This document shows positions 44,081-53,735 of a stretch of 64,000 nucleotides of DNA, piece by piece (position 1 is the stretch's first letter; each line of letters starts with the position of its first letter). Below the pieces are notes generated by a model. The model ran no database searches and was not told the origin of the DNA. It worked only from the letters and a program-made list of their open reading frames with translations. The DNA lies in assembly GCA_964532465.1 (NCBI GenBank), contig CAZHHX010000008.1:47773-111772 (forward strand), given 5' to 3'. Both the position numbers and the translations under genes were made by a program. The DNA is from JAPLKB01 sp964532465. Lineage in GTDB: Bacteria > Desulfobacterota > Syntrophorhabdia > Syntrophorhabdales > Syntrophorhabdaceae.

Positions 44081-44268
44081 ATAAGAAGAATAATATTAAA
44101 ATACACATAGTTATGTCAAGCTTATTCAGGCGGTTTTTATGGTAAATCAAGGGTTTTTGCTGATTTTTTAAGATAATAGCAGCCCAGCGCATAAGATAAA
44201 AATGTATTGACTTGCAAAATTGAGCATTTTAACTGATAATGAGTGATAATACAGCGAAGGATATTATC

Positions 44269-44763
44269 ATGAAAAGATGGTTTGTCGTAAACACAAAACC
44301 GAAAAATGAAGAAAGAGCCGCAGTCAATCTTTCAAGCGGAGGAATAGAAGTTCTTGCGCCGAAGCTTAAAGTGAGAAAATATAAGGACAATAAATTTGTC
44401 TATGTGGTTGAGCAGATGTTTCCGGGATATATCTTTGCAAGATTTCATCCTATAGATGATTTTCACCTTATAAAATACACAAGGGGCGTAAAGACAATTG
44501 TGCATTTTGGCGGAAAAATTGTCCCGGTACAGGATGAGATGATAGTTTTTATAAGGGACAAGCTTGAAGACGGTGTGGCAACACTTGAAAAGAAACAGTT
44601 TGCAAAAGGCGAAAAGATTCTCGTTAAAGACGGACCTTTTAAAGGTATAAGCGGGATCTTTGAAAAGGAACTGGAAGGCAAAGATCGTGTAATGATACTC
44701 CTCGACAGCGTTAAATTCTCTTTATCCGTAGAGATAGACGGGGATTTGATTATAACTGAATAA
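44269..44763 (+). CDS. NusG-family (RfaH/UpxY-like) elongation factor
   Basis: A 164-residue NusG paralogue: NGN domain (MKRWFVVNTKPKNEERAAVN, QMFPGYIFARFHP) and a C-terminal KOW-like domain (FAKGEKILVKDGPFKGISGI). It is shorter than housekeeping NusG and like operon-specific RfaH/LoaP-type factors. Start ATG 44269 follows AAGGA; an open frame reaches to 44239. Its stop is in the same frame as the hflX gene right after it. Target operon unknown; the long envelope or polysaccharide genes are candidates. Confidence 0.85.
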   Translation: MKRWFVVNTKPKNEERAAVNLSSGGIEVLAPKLKVRKYKDNKFVYVVEQMFPGYIFARFHPIDDFHLIKYTRGVKTIVHFGGKIVPVQDEMIVFIRDKLEDGVATLEKKQFAKGEKILVKDGPFKGISGIFEKELEGKDRVMILLDSVKFSLSVEIDGDLIITE

Positions 44764-44775
44764 AACGAGGCAGAC

Positions 44776-46413
44776 ATAGAACTTTACGGCAATACTCAGG
44801 GATTAAACCACCTTATAAAAAGAAGGCTCCTCAGTCTCTACACCAAAAGAATCGAGCCCTCACAGATTATCTCCTTTGATACAGCAAAAAACATTATGCA
44901 GATATCGAGGGAGATATCGAGACAGGTAGGCCTTGTTATAAACAGACGGGGCATGGTTGAATTTGTTGTAATCGGAGAAAAGGGAAAGATTGAGATACCT
45001 CCGCTCACAACAGAAAGAGTGGGACGGGAAAGATTCAAAGGGGTACGTTTTATCCATACGCACCTGGAAGGAGAGCTTCTTTCAAAAGAGGATTTAACCA
45101 GCCTTGCAATGTTGCAGCTTGATCTTGTTGCTGCAATAATCAGCAGAAGAGGCGAGTCAACAGAGATGATTCATATCGGTCATCTTATGCCGGAGGATAA
45201 AAAAGGAAAGGCATGGGATTTTATCGGTCCCGCGGATATACAAGAACTTGAAATTGATTTCATCGAATTTATAAACGAACTTGAAAATGAGTTTGTTAAG
45301 GCCAGAGGGAGCCTTCATGAGCTTGGCGAAGGCGGGGAAAAGGCTGTCCTTGTCTGTGTTGTCATGCCCGGCAGGCATAAGGATGTTGAGGACAGCATGG
45401 CTGAAACAAGAGACCTCTGCTATTCTGCAGGGATAGCTGTATTGGATACAGCGATACAAAAGCCCAGGGAATTGCATCCCAAGTACCTTATCGGCAAGGG
45501 CAAGTTAGAGGAAACAATAATGAAATGCCGGCAGCAGGAAGCAGACCTTCTTGTTTTTGATGAGGGATTGACTCCGGGCCAGATAAAGAATATCTCAGCC
45601 CTGACCGAACTTAAGGTTATTGACAGGAATCAGTTGATACTCGATATTTTTGCCCAACGGGCAAATACAAATGAATCGAAAATACAGGTGGAGCTTGCCC
45701 AGCTTAATTATATTCTTCCGCGCCTTGCAGAACAAAATGCCGCTCTTTCAAGATTGACCGGCGGAATAGGCGCCAGAGGTCCCGGCGAGACAAAACTTGA
45801 AGTGAATAAGAGCAGGATACGGGCAAGAATCTCATTTCTGGAAAAGAAACTGGAAGAGATACGAAAAATAAGGGATAAGAAGAGGGAAAGGAGAAGGGAT
45901 TCGCGTATACCCATTGTGTCAATCGTCGGGTATACGAATTCAGGCAAATCAACATTGCTCAACCTGCTTACAAAAAGCAACGTTGAAACAGAGGACAAAT
46001 CTTTCAGTACATTAAACCCGACGACAAGGCTTATAAAATATCCTGAAAGGAAAAACATAATCATAACGGATACGGTCGGTTTTATCAAAGACCTTCCTGA
46101 AGTACTGCTGAAAGCTTTCATCGCCACCCTTGAAGAACTGGAAGACGCGGACATCCTGCTGCATCTGGTAGATATAAGCTCGCCCGACTTTGAAGAAAAG
46201 ATGGGTGTTGTGGAAAAACTTGTTGCAAAATTAAATCTGAAAGAAAAAAGAATGCTCGTTGTTTTTAATAAGATTGATAAAATTGACAAAACATTCCTGA
46301 ATCGCATAGAAGACCGTTACCAAGCAGTCTCCATATCGTGCATGAAAAAGGAAGGGATAGAACGATTACTTGAGGCAGTTGAAATGGAACTGCGCGAAGA
46401 GTTTCCCCCCTAA
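44776..46413 (+). CDS. hflX: Ribosome-associated GTPase HflX, start codon non-standard
   Basis: About 545 residues. HflX homology already begins at IELYGNTQGLNHLIKRRLLS (44776), only 13 bases after the stop of the NusG-like gene, in the same frame. Between that stop and the ATG at 44896 no ATG, GTG or TTG exists in frame, but GAGG (44767-44770) stands 5 bases before an ATA at 44776. The GTPase part has GYTNSGKSTLL (~385), DTVGFIKDLPE and NKIDK. HflX splits stalled or hibernating ribosomes. Starting at 44896 instead would lose ~40 conserved residues. Confidence 0.85.
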   Translation: MELYGNTQGLNHLIKRRLLSLYTKRIEPSQIISFDTAKNIMQISREISRQVGLVINRRGMVEFVVIGEKGKIEIPPLTTERVGRERFKGVRFIHTHLEGELLSKEDLTSLAMLQLDLVAAIISRRGESTEMIHIGHLMPEDKKGKAWDFIGPADIQELEIDFIEFINELENEFVKARGSLHELGEGGEKAVLVCVVMPGRHKDVEDSMAETRDLCYSAGIAVLDTAIQKPRELHPKYLIGKGKLEETIMKCRQQEADLLVFDEGLTPGQIKNISALTELKVIDRNQLILDIFAQRANTNESKIQVELAQLNYILPRLAEQNAALSRLTGGIGARGPGETKLEVNKSRIRARISFLEKKLEEIRKIRDKKRERRRDSRIPIVSIVGYTNSGKSTLLNLLTKSNVETEDKSFSTLNPTTRLIKYPERKNIIITDTVGFIKDLPEVLLKAFIATLEELEDADILLHLVDISSPDFEEKMGVVEKLVAKLNLKEKRMLVVFNKIDKIDKTFLNRIEDRYQAVSISCMKKEGIERLLEAVEMELREEFPP

Positions 46414-46907
46414 GTTCGAGTCTCTGCCAGAGACATAAAATATGCTTTAATATCCGGCGACGTACGACGAAAGTCCATCCTGTCTAAAAGATCTTTGACA
46501 GGCAGGTCTTTTGATTCTTTGAATATCGCACTTACTTTCGCGTAAATATTACCATTGCTGTCTTCTATCCGGGCAGACGCGTGGAAATCCCCGTCCTTGA
46601 CCTTTTTAACTTTGCCTTTAGCAGCATAAGGCAAATTGCACATAACAGGTTTTAAAAATTCCATTTCCACATGCCGGGTCATACATACCTTCTTTGTTTC
46701 CATGAATATGGCATACCAGATAATGACATCCAGGATGCCGAAGATCATGCCTCCATGCAGTACATCTTTGTATCCTTCAAACCTGTTATTAATACTGAAG
46801 TCACAATATACGATGTTGTCTTTATGGCGCATCTCCAACTGTAATCCGTCTTCCCTGTCGGGATCGCAGAAAAAAGAGCCTTTATATGCGGGCAGCGTAT
46901 TATCCAT
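46410..46907 (-). CDS. PaaI-like hotdog thioesterase
   Basis: A 165-residue single-hotdog protein: YKDVLHGGMIFGILDVIIWY, with the usual HGG and acidic residue, then the MEFLKPVMCNLPYAAKGKVK strand. Probably hydrolyses an acyl-CoA; substrate unknown. Convergent with hflX, the two stops overlapping by 4 bases. Confidence 0.8.
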   Translation of the reverse strand: MDNTLPAYKGSFFCDPDREDGLQLEMRHKDNIVYCDFSINNRFEGYKDVLHGGMIFGILDVIIWYAIFMETKKVCMTRHVEMEFLKPVMCNLPYAAKGKVKKVKDGDFHASARIEDSNGNIYAKVSAIFKESKDLPVKDLLDRMDFRRTSPDIKAYFMSLAETRT

Positions 46908-46951
46908 TCCATCCTCCGATTAAAACATCAATCCGATTCTCTTCTATGTTT

Positions 46952-47980
46952 CTATGATTTTTCCTGTAAATATTTCATCCCCAACTGTCCGCAGGCCCCG
47001 GCAATGTCCTTTCCCCTGGAATCCCTCACAATAACCGTGAAGTGTTTGTTCAGGAGATAAGCATGGAATTGCTCAATGGTTTTATCTGTCGGCGCTTTAA
47101 AGTCAATGTATGGCGATTCGTTGTAGGGAATGAGGTTTATCTTGCACCGCACTTCGGCCAATACCTCGGAAAGGAGCTTCGCGTTTTCGGGCGAGTCGTT
47201 AATATCCTTTATCAGAATGTACTCAAAGGTAATCCTGTTGCGATTGCCTCCCTTAAAGTCCTTTACATAATCGATAATTTCCCGTATCGGATACAATCTG
47301 TTAATGGGCATGAGGTATGTTCTTGTTTTATCATCTGCCGCGTTCAGGGATATGGCAATGCCTGCCGCTTTCGGTTCTATTGTTTTCAGACCTCCTATTA
47401 ACCCGACAGATGAAAGGGTAATCTTCCTGTGCGAGAAATCAAGGCCTATGGGGTCTTTCAATATTTCAAGGGCGCGGCTGAAGTTGTCGAGATTGTCAAT
47501 GGGCTCGCCCATGCCCATGAAAACGATGTTTGTGATTTTCCTTTCATTGAGAAAATGTTTTGCCCCTATGAGCTGCCCTACAATCTCTGACGCTTTGAGG
47601 TTTCGTATAAATCCTATTTTTCCGGTAACGCAGAATTTACATCCCATCCTGCACCCTATCTGGCTGGATATGCAGAGTGTATTCCTCTCTTTTTCCGGTA
47701 TTAAAACGCTTTCAATGAGATTGCCGTCATCCCCGAGGAACCCGAATTTTACCGTGCCGTCTGTTGAGGTTAAAACATCTTTTAATTCAAGGTGTTTTAA
47801 TTCGAACATATCCTTGAATATTATTCGCAGACCCTTGGGGACATCGCTCATCTCATCGAAATCGACGATTCCTTTATTGTATATCCATTTGAAAAGTTGC
47901 CGGGACCGGTATTTTTCTTTTCCAAGGGCGCCGATCAGGGTTTCAAGTTCTTTTAGTGTAAGGTCGTAGAAATTATTCAT
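46952..47980 (-). CDS. rlmN: Dual-specificity RNA methyltransferase RlmN
   Basis: A 342-residue radical SAM methyltransferase: CRMGCKFCVTGKIGFIRNLK holds the cluster motif, followed by FMGMGEPIDNLDNF; the C-terminal DSRGKDIAGACGQL carries the catalytic Cys. It methylates A2503 of 23S rRNA and A37 of some tRNAs. Normal length; ATG preceded by a weak site. Confidence 0.95.
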   Translation of the reverse strand: MNNFYDLTLKELETLIGALGKEKYRSRQLFKWIYNKGIVDFDEMSDVPKGLRIIFKDMFELKHLELKDVLTSTDGTVKFGFLGDDGNLIESVLIPEKERNTLCISSQIGCRMGCKFCVTGKIGFIRNLKASEIVGQLIGAKHFLNERKITNIVFMGMGEPIDNLDNFSRALEILKDPIGLDFSHRKITLSSVGLIGGLKTIEPKAAGIAISLNAADDKTRTYLMPINRLYPIREIIDYVKDFKGGNRNRITFEYILIKDINDSPENAKLLSEVLAEVRCKINLIPYNESPYIDFKAPTDKTIEQFHAYLLNKHFTVIVRDSRGKDIAGACGQLGMKYLQEKS

Positions 47981-48060
47981 ACCCTGGTTTACATGAAATA
48001 TTTTTGTAAATTATTCTAATAAGATAGAATAACAAAAATGGACTATCCTTTCAACCGTTA

Positions 48061-48091
48061 ATTGTCGAGGGGGTTTCCATCTCTCGACAAT
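48061..48091. repeat. Hairpin upstream of glnS
   Basis: ATTGTCGAG and CTCGACAAT form a perfect 9-base stem with a 13-base loop, about 135 bases before glnS. The rest of the rlmN-glnS gap (47981-48225) shows nothing else clear. Confidence 0.45.
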
Positions 48092-48225
48092 GAAGGTATA
48101 GGCAAAGGTTTAATTGCGAAGGCAGTGTGTCGGACAGCATGAAAGCAATCCGGTAAAACCCTTTCCTTGAAAGAGGAAGCGGTTATATGGTATGAATTTG
48201 ATAAAGGTTTAAGGAGTTTAAAAAC

Positions 48226-49920
48226 ATGACTCAAACAGATCTTTCTTCCCCAACAGATTTTATTCGCGATATTATCGAGGATGACTTCAGAACAAACAAA
48301 CATGCCGGACGGGTTGCCGTGCGCTTTCCGCCTGAGCCCAACGGTTATCTCCATATCGGACACGCGAAATCAATCTGCCTTAATTTTGGAATAGCCGCCC
48401 AGTATACAGGAATATGCAATCTGCGTCTTGATGATACCGACCCCAGCGGCGAATCTCTGGAGTATGTAACGTCTATTATTGACGATATTCACTGGCTGGG
48501 ATTTGATTGGGATGATCGTCTGTTCTATGCTTCAGACTATTTTGAGCAATTATATAATTTTGCCGTGCGGCTTATCAAATCCGGCAAAGCCTATGTTTGC
48601 AGCCTGACGCCGGATCAAATGAGGGAATACCGGGGTACACTCGTTGAACCCGGAAGGGAAAGTCCATACAGAAACCGTTCTGTTGAAGAGAATCTTGATC
48701 TTTTTTCCAGAATGCGGGCAGGTGAATTTGCGGACGGCGCCTATGTGGTCCGGGCTAAAATAGATATGGCATCTCCCAATGTTGTTATGCGTGACCCTAT
48801 CATATACCGTATCAAAAGATCGCCCCACTACCGGACAGATACAAAATGGGTTGTCTATCCCATGTACGATTTTGCCCACTGTCTTTCCGATTCCATTGAG
48901 AAGATCACCTATTCAATCTGTACTCTTGAGTTTGAAAATAACCGTCCTTTGTATGACTGGATTGTTGAACAGTTAATAGAAGGTGACCGGCCTAATCAGA
49001 TAGAATTTGCACGCTTAAACGTCAGCTATACGGTTCTCAGCAAGCGCAAACTCATCGAGCTGGTTGAAACAGAACGCGTAGCAGGCTGGGACGACCCCCG
49101 TATGCCCACCATAGCAGGTATGCGCAGGCGCGGCTACACACCGGAGGCAATCAGAAGCTTCTGCGCGAAGATCGGTGTTGCAAAAAATGATAATCTTGTT
49201 GACATTTCCCTTCTTGAGCATTGTGTGCGTGAAGATTTGAACGAGAAAGCTCCCCGTGTAATGGGTGTTTTACACCCTCTCAGAGTTATCATTGACAATT
49301 ACCCGGAAGAACAGACAGAAGAATTTGAATGCGCGAATCATCCCCAGAATCCTTCTATGGGAACAAGGATGGTCCCTTTTTCCAGGGAACTCTATATTGA
49401 AGGCGACGACTTTCATGAAAACCCGCCGAAGAAATACAAACGCCTTGGCCCCGGAAGGGAAGTGCGTCTGAGAAATTCTTATGTCATAAAATTTGTAGAC
49501 ATGGTCAAGGATGAAAAGACCGGTGAAATTACTGAAATCCATTGCACCTATGACTCAGAGACACGAAACGGCCCACCTTCGGATGGACGGAAGGTGGAAG
49601 GTGTTATTCACTGGGTATCGGCCCGCCATGCTGTTTCAGCGGAAGTCAGGCTCTATGACCGTCTTTTTCAGATCCCCGATCTCTCAGCAGTTGATGATGA
49701 TTACAAAAATTATCTGAACGCCGGATCACTGGAAACTTTAACCAGGTGTTACGTAGAGAAAAGTCTGGCCCATGCGCAGCCCGGAGACAGATACCAGTTT
49801 GAAAGGCTGGGCTATTTCTGTGTAGATTTGAAGGATGCTTTATTGGGTAAACCGGTATTTAATCGAACCGTGCAGCTTCGTGATTCATGGGGCAAGGTTG
49901 CCGGGCAGGAAAAGGGATAG
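48226..49920 (+). CDS. glnS: Glutaminyl-tRNA synthetase
   Basis: A 564-residue class I synthetase. HIGH motif in PPEPNGYLHIGHAKSICLNF, the KMSKS-like VLSKRKLIELV, and GlnRS features such as DDTDPSGESLEYV and the C-terminal anticodon domain (EFECANHPQNPSMGTRMVPF). It makes Gln-tRNA directly, so this organism need not rely only on the GatCAB route. ATG preceded by TTTAAGGAG. Confidence 0.94.
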   Translation: MTQTDLSSPTDFIRDIIEDDFRTNKHAGRVAVRFPPEPNGYLHIGHAKSICLNFGIAAQYTGICNLRLDDTDPSGESLEYVTSIIDDIHWLGFDWDDRLFYASDYFEQLYNFAVRLIKSGKAYVCSLTPDQMREYRGTLVEPGRESPYRNRSVEENLDLFSRMRAGEFADGAYVVRAKIDMASPNVVMRDPIIYRIKRSPHYRTDTKWVVYPMYDFAHCLSDSIEKITYSICTLEFENNRPLYDWIVEQLIEGDRPNQIEFARLNVSYTVLSKRKLIELVETERVAGWDDPRMPTIAGMRRRGYTPEAIRSFCAKIGVAKNDNLVDISLLEHCVREDLNEKAPRVMGVLHPLRVIIDNYPEEQTEEFECANHPQNPSMGTRMVPFSRELYIEGDDFHENPPKKYKRLGPGREVRLRNSYVIKFVDMVKDEKTGEITEIHCTYDSETRNGPPSDGRKVEGVIHWVSARHAVSAEVRLYDRLFQIPDLSAVDDDYKNYLNAGSLETLTRCYVEKSLAHAQPGDRYQFERLGYFCVDLKDALLGKPVFNRTVQLRDSWGKVAGQEKG

Positions 49921-49992
49921 CGGTCTGCGGCTAATGTTTTTGCATCCAATATCCTTTAAAAAATACAACCGGATTACAATACGAGCGCTTTA

Positions 49993-51471
49993 ATGAAACC
50001 TCTTACTATAGTCACCTCTTACAGTCCGGAACCTTTCTTTGAAAGAGTGCTCCTTGAGTTTGTAAAATCGGATCTTGTCGAAGATATTATAATTGTCAGT
50101 GAGGAAAATATTCAAATTAATGTGCCCGGAAGCAGTATCCTTCCAGTCGGCACACTTTTGTCTCAGGAAACACTTGAGATTGTCCTGGGAAATATCCGAA
50201 CGCAATATCTCATTCTTTTACCAAAGCCCCTGCAAATTTCTCTTGAACCTGATGCCATAAAAAGCCTGATGGAAGTATCGGCATACGCAAAGGCAGGTAT
50301 TGTTTATACGGATTTTTATGATGAAGACAGCCAAGGCAGAGACTTTCATCCCTTGAATGATTACCAGGCAGGTAGTGTCCGCGATGACTTTGACTTTGGC
50401 GCCATGATGTTTTTTTTCGTTCCTGCTATACGGAATGTTCTAAAAGAATACGGCCCCATGCCGCAGGTGAAATTCGCGGGTCTCTATGCGCTTCGGCTCA
50501 AGGTTTCCATAGATTATCCGGTTTATCACTTAAATGAACCTTTCTATTCAGTAATAAAAAAGGATGAATCATCCGGTATTGAAAAGATATTTAACTATGT
50601 TGATCCTAAAAATGCTGTTGTCCAGAAAGAAATGGAGATGGTTTTCATTGATTACCTGAAAAAGATAGGAGCATATCTGGCTCCTCATTGCTTAAGAGAT
50701 GCCGCGCAAGGATTTACGGTATTTCCCGTGGAAGCTTCGGTTATCATACCTGTTCGAAACCGTGAGTCAACAATTGCCGAAGCAGTAAAAAGCGCCCTGT
50801 CGCAGGAGACTGATTTCCCCTTCAATGTTATTGTCGTTGACAACCATTCCACAGACAGGACAACGTCTATACTCTCCGATCTGGCCAAAGAGAATTCTGC
50901 TCTTGAACATTTGATTCCTGCAAAAAATGACCTCAACATAGGCGGTTGCTGGAATGAAGCAATTAACAGTGAGCACTGCGGGCAATATGCTGTCCAGCTT
51001 GACTCGGATGATCTATACAGCAGCCCCCATGCACTGGAAAAGATCGTCCGGATGCTTCGTGAAGGAAGTTATGCAATGGTAATAGGTTCTTACACTATTG
51101 TTAATTTTGACCTTGAAGAAATTCCTCCGGGGCTCATAGACCACCGTGAATGGACTGATGAAAACGGTCACAACAACGCGTTGCGCATTAACGGTCTTGG
51201 CGCGCCAAGGGCTTTTAATACCGGACTCATGCGTACTATGGGATTCCTCAATGTGAGTTACGGCGAAGACTATGCTGCCGCGCTGAGAATATGCAGGGAA
51301 TACCGGATCGGAAGAATCTATGAAAGCCTGTATCTTTGCAGGCGCTGGCCCGGAAATACCGACGCTTCCCTTGCCGTTATTGACGCAAACCGCAACGATG
51401 CCTTTAAAGATAAGGTCAGAACCGATGAAATTATTGCCCGGCAGAAGTTAAACCGGGGAGATATGTATTGA
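49993..51471 (+). CDS. Glycosyltransferase with two GT2-like domains
   Basis: A 492-residue soluble protein. Residues ~247-440 are a clear GT-A/GT2 domain: ASVIIPVRNRESTIAEAVKS, VVDNHSTDRTTSIL, and the metal motif QLDSDDLYS (337-340). Residues 1-240 look like a second, degenerate GT2 domain (LTIVTSYSPEPFFERVLLEF, GIVYTDFYDEDSQGRDFHP). The C-terminus ends with a small helical tail. The DUF4922 gene overlaps its stop, so the two are translationally coupled. The acceptor is unknown. Confidence 0.8.
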   Translation: MKPLTIVTSYSPEPFFERVLLEFVKSDLVEDIIIVSEENIQINVPGSSILPVGTLLSQETLEIVLGNIRTQYLILLPKPLQISLEPDAIKSLMEVSAYAKAGIVYTDFYDEDSQGRDFHPLNDYQAGSVRDDFDFGAMMFFFVPAIRNVLKEYGPMPQVKFAGLYALRLKVSIDYPVYHLNEPFYSVIKKDESSGIEKIFNYVDPKNAVVQKEMEMVFIDYLKKIGAYLAPHCLRDAAQGFTVFPVEASVIIPVRNRESTIAEAVKSALSQETDFPFNVIVVDNHSTDRTTSILSDLAKENSALEHLIPAKNDLNIGGCWNEAINSEHCGQYAVQLDSDDLYSSPHALEKIVRMLREGSYAMVIGSYTIVNFDLEEIPPGLIDHREWTDENGHNNALRINGLGAPRAFNTGLMRTMGFLNVSYGEDYAAALRICREYRIGRIYESLYLCRRWPGNTDASLAVIDANRNDAFKDKVRTDEIIARQKLNRGDMY

Positions 51472-52448
51472 GTCGGATTTTTGCCTCCTTTGACGGGGAA
51501 CAAAACCAAAAACCCCTTTCCGTACTTTGCCTTAAACTTCTTTCTGAGCAGAAGGATGCCTGGCCGGAATGTTGCCAAGGCTATGCGTCCCTGGAACACA
51601 TTGATATCCGGGAAATAACCTGCAATGGTTTTATTGTCCGCGTCCAGCACAATCCCGGAAGAATAACAAGCACCCTGGCTCATGTAAAAGAAAAAGAGAT
51701 CAAGGAACGGCCCTGTTTCCTGTGCCTTGATAATCTTCCTGAAGAACAGCAAGGGATACTTTATAGAAATGAATATCTGATACTCTGCAACCCCGCGCCT
51801 GTTTTTCCATCACATTTTACAATCTGTCATAAAGAACACAGGCCCCAATCCATTGCCGGATATGTTGACGCTTTTCTTCAGCTCATGGTTGATCTCGGCA
51901 GCGGATGGACAGTGCTTTACAACGGGCCGGAATGCGGCGCCTCCGCGCCGGATCACCTCCATTTTCAGGCAGTCCCCTCCGGAAATATGCCGGTGGAAGA
52001 GGAGATCAAAGAAACAAAAAGGCTTAAAAATATTACCGAAGTTGACGGCATATTATTCTCAAGGGTCGGAAATATGGGACGGGAGGTTATTGCAGTTGAA
52101 GGAAATAACCCGGCGTCTCTTGCAGGCGCATTCGGGATAATCCTTTCAGCACTGAAAAAAACCCTCTCTCTTGATGCTGAACCAATGATAAATATTATCA
52201 GTTTCCATAGTGGAAAAAGATTGTCTGTTGCGATCTTCCCTCGCGCCAAACACCGGCCCGACGCCTTTTTCAGGAAAGGGGACGACCGGCTCATGGTCAG
52301 CCCCGCGGTAGTCGAAATGGGGGGAATTTTAGTAACTCCTATGAAAAAGGATTTTGAAGGAATGGATGCGTCAATGGCAGAGGGCATATTCCGGGAAGTG
52401 TCTTTAGACGGCAGGATTGTAGACAAGGTTCTTGATTTTATAACGTAA
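51468..52448 (+). CDS. DUF4922 protein (HIT/GalT-like nucleotidyltransferase or phosphorylase)
   Basis: A 326-residue protein. The segment GPECGASAPDHLHFQAVPSG contains an HxHxQ motif as in GalT, Ap4A phosphorylase and GDP-galactose phosphorylase; RVQHNPGRITST and ERPCFLCLDNLPEEQQGILY resemble the N-terminal part of DUF4922 proteins. It probably splits or makes a nucleotide-linked sugar or dinucleotide. It starts at TTG 51468 inside the stop of the glycosyltransferase gene, with GGGGAG about 8 bases upstream. Coupling with a glycosyltransferase suggests nucleotide-sugar recycling. Confidence 0.75.
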   Translation: MSRIFASFDGEQNQKPLSVLCLKLLSEQKDAWPECCQGYASLEHIDIREITCNGFIVRVQHNPGRITSTLAHVKEKEIKERPCFLCLDNLPEEQQGILYRNEYLILCNPAPVFPSHFTICHKEHRPQSIAGYVDAFLQLMVDLGSGWTVLYNGPECGASAPDHLHFQAVPSGNMPVEEEIKETKRLKNITEVDGILFSRVGNMGREVIAVEGNNPASLAGAFGIILSALKKTLSLDAEPMINIISFHSGKRLSVAIFPRAKHRPDAFFRKGDDRLMVSPAVVEMGGILVTPMKKDFEGMDASMAEGIFREVSLDGRIVDKVLDFIT

Positions 52449-52477
52449 GAAACCTCTGAAATAGGGTAAACAAAAAC

Positions 52478-52502
52478 CACCGGTTTGAGCCGGTGATTTT
52501 AT
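52478..52502. terminator. Bidirectional terminator
   Basis: CACCGG-TTTGAG-CCGGTG followed by ATTTTATT on the plus strand, and by GGTTTTTG on the minus strand, between the convergent DUF4922 and ferritin-like genes. Confidence 0.65.
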
Positions 52503-52522
52503 TGGTTTAACATTGGCAGACA

Positions 52523-53047
52523 TTAGCCGCCATCTAAGGAATGGTGCTCTGCTTTCAAGAACCATGAAGCCGGGTCAATAAAATATTCTTCGGCATCTTT
52601 CAGGGAAAGGTAGTGTTCATTTTCTATCTGGGCAAGAAGCTCAAAAAACTCTTTTTCCCTTGGATTTGTTACTGCATCGCATAATTGACGATAGAATTTT
52701 GCGCCTTTTTCTTCAAAATCAACGGCTATTTTAATTGCCTCAAGGTCGCCTGCATCCGGTTTTGCTGTTTTATCAATATTCTTGATCGTATTGATAAAAA
52801 CATTTTTAATATTCGTGTTGTTGACTGTAAGCGGTATTGTCTCCGGCCATTTATCCTGCTTTTCCCACTTGTCATGAAGCTCTTTCATACGCTCATAGTG
52901 CTCAAGTTCGTCATCGGCTATTCTTTGAAACATGGCTTTGCCGAGAGGGTTATTGGTTTTCTCTGCATGTTTAAGATAGAATTCACGCTCAGATGACTCA
53001 TTCTTTAATGCTGTTTCCAATGCATTAAGCCGTTCTTTTTCATCCAT
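52523..53047 (-). CDS. Ferritin-like (rubrerythrin-type) diiron protein
   Basis: A 174-residue four-helix protein with two EXXH sets: SEREFYLKHAEKT with ADDELEHYERM, and FEEKGAKFYRQL with IENEHYLSL. These are the diiron ligands of rubrerythrin-like domains; no rubredoxin domain follows. Such proteins often protect anaerobes from peroxide or oxygen. No operon partner. Confidence 0.82.
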   Translation of the reverse strand: MDEKERLNALETALKNESSEREFYLKHAEKTNNPLGKAMFQRIADDELEHYERMKELHDKWEKQDKWPETIPLTVNNTNIKNVFINTIKNIDKTAKPDAGDLEAIKIAVDFEEKGAKFYRQLCDAVTNPREKEFFELLAQIENEHYLSLKDAEEYFIDPASWFLKAEHHSLDGG

Positions 53048-53735
53048 GATTAGTTCTCCTTTAATAAGAGGATCATTGAAACATTCTGAACATTCTCTTC
53101 AGATTTCATAAGTATAGGTTTTAAAATACTATCGGTCAAGCCCGATAAGGCTTCTTTATTTTTATTATTTTCGGTTCATTTGGTTTTTACGTACTTTTAA
53201 ACTGGGCAATTTGTTATTGACTGTTCGCTTGTTACACAAACGAGGAAGCGGCTGCACGGTTCCCTAAAGGCAGGGATTACATGAAGAAGTGTTACATCTA
53301 AGACAATAACCACGCAGTATCAACTTCAGGAAGGCTTTGTTGCGTATAGTGAACCAAAAGAAGGTTGTGGTCTTGCGGAACGCGAAATCATGCTTTGAGA
53401 AAAGAACAGGGATCTACGCGAAACCTGACCTCCGGACATTCCTTGATGAAATCCGGGTTTTAGTCTCTTTCATAGAAGAGCAGGTTCAGAAAGCCCCGGC
53501 AACTGTAAATATAAAAAACCGGGAGACAAACCAAGGCCGCAGATATAGGTTTGTACGCCTTCGGCGCCTGTATGGCCAAGCTCAAACATGTTACTTCTTT
53601 AAATTTGACAACCGATAGTTTATTATTTGCAAAACAATGAATACTGTCAGGTAACAGCCGTTGAGGCCGGGGCGCTTCAATACATAAAAATATAGCCCTG
53701 TCTCAATAAAACCTGTATATCTGTGGGAGGTTTTT
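53048..53735. other. Gene-free region with weak repeats
   Basis: No gene I can support. It includes GCTGCACGGTTCCCTAAAGG near 53250, similar to the tandem repeat at 12457-12660, and AATAACCACGCAGTATCAAC near 53310, similar to a stretch near 15490. A 93-codon frame at 53337-53618 lacks any recognisable family and is probably accidental. The last bases hold the GGGAGG ribosome-binding site of the autotransporter. Confidence 0.4.

Noticed and set aside
44239..46413. NusG-HflX fusion protein by read-through of TAA
   Set aside because: Both proteins are complete domains on their own, and GAGG plus a possible ATA start explain separate translation more simply.
53337..53618. 93-codon plus-strand frame in the intergenic region
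   Set aside because: No family, no clear ribosome-binding site; noted only in the gap description.
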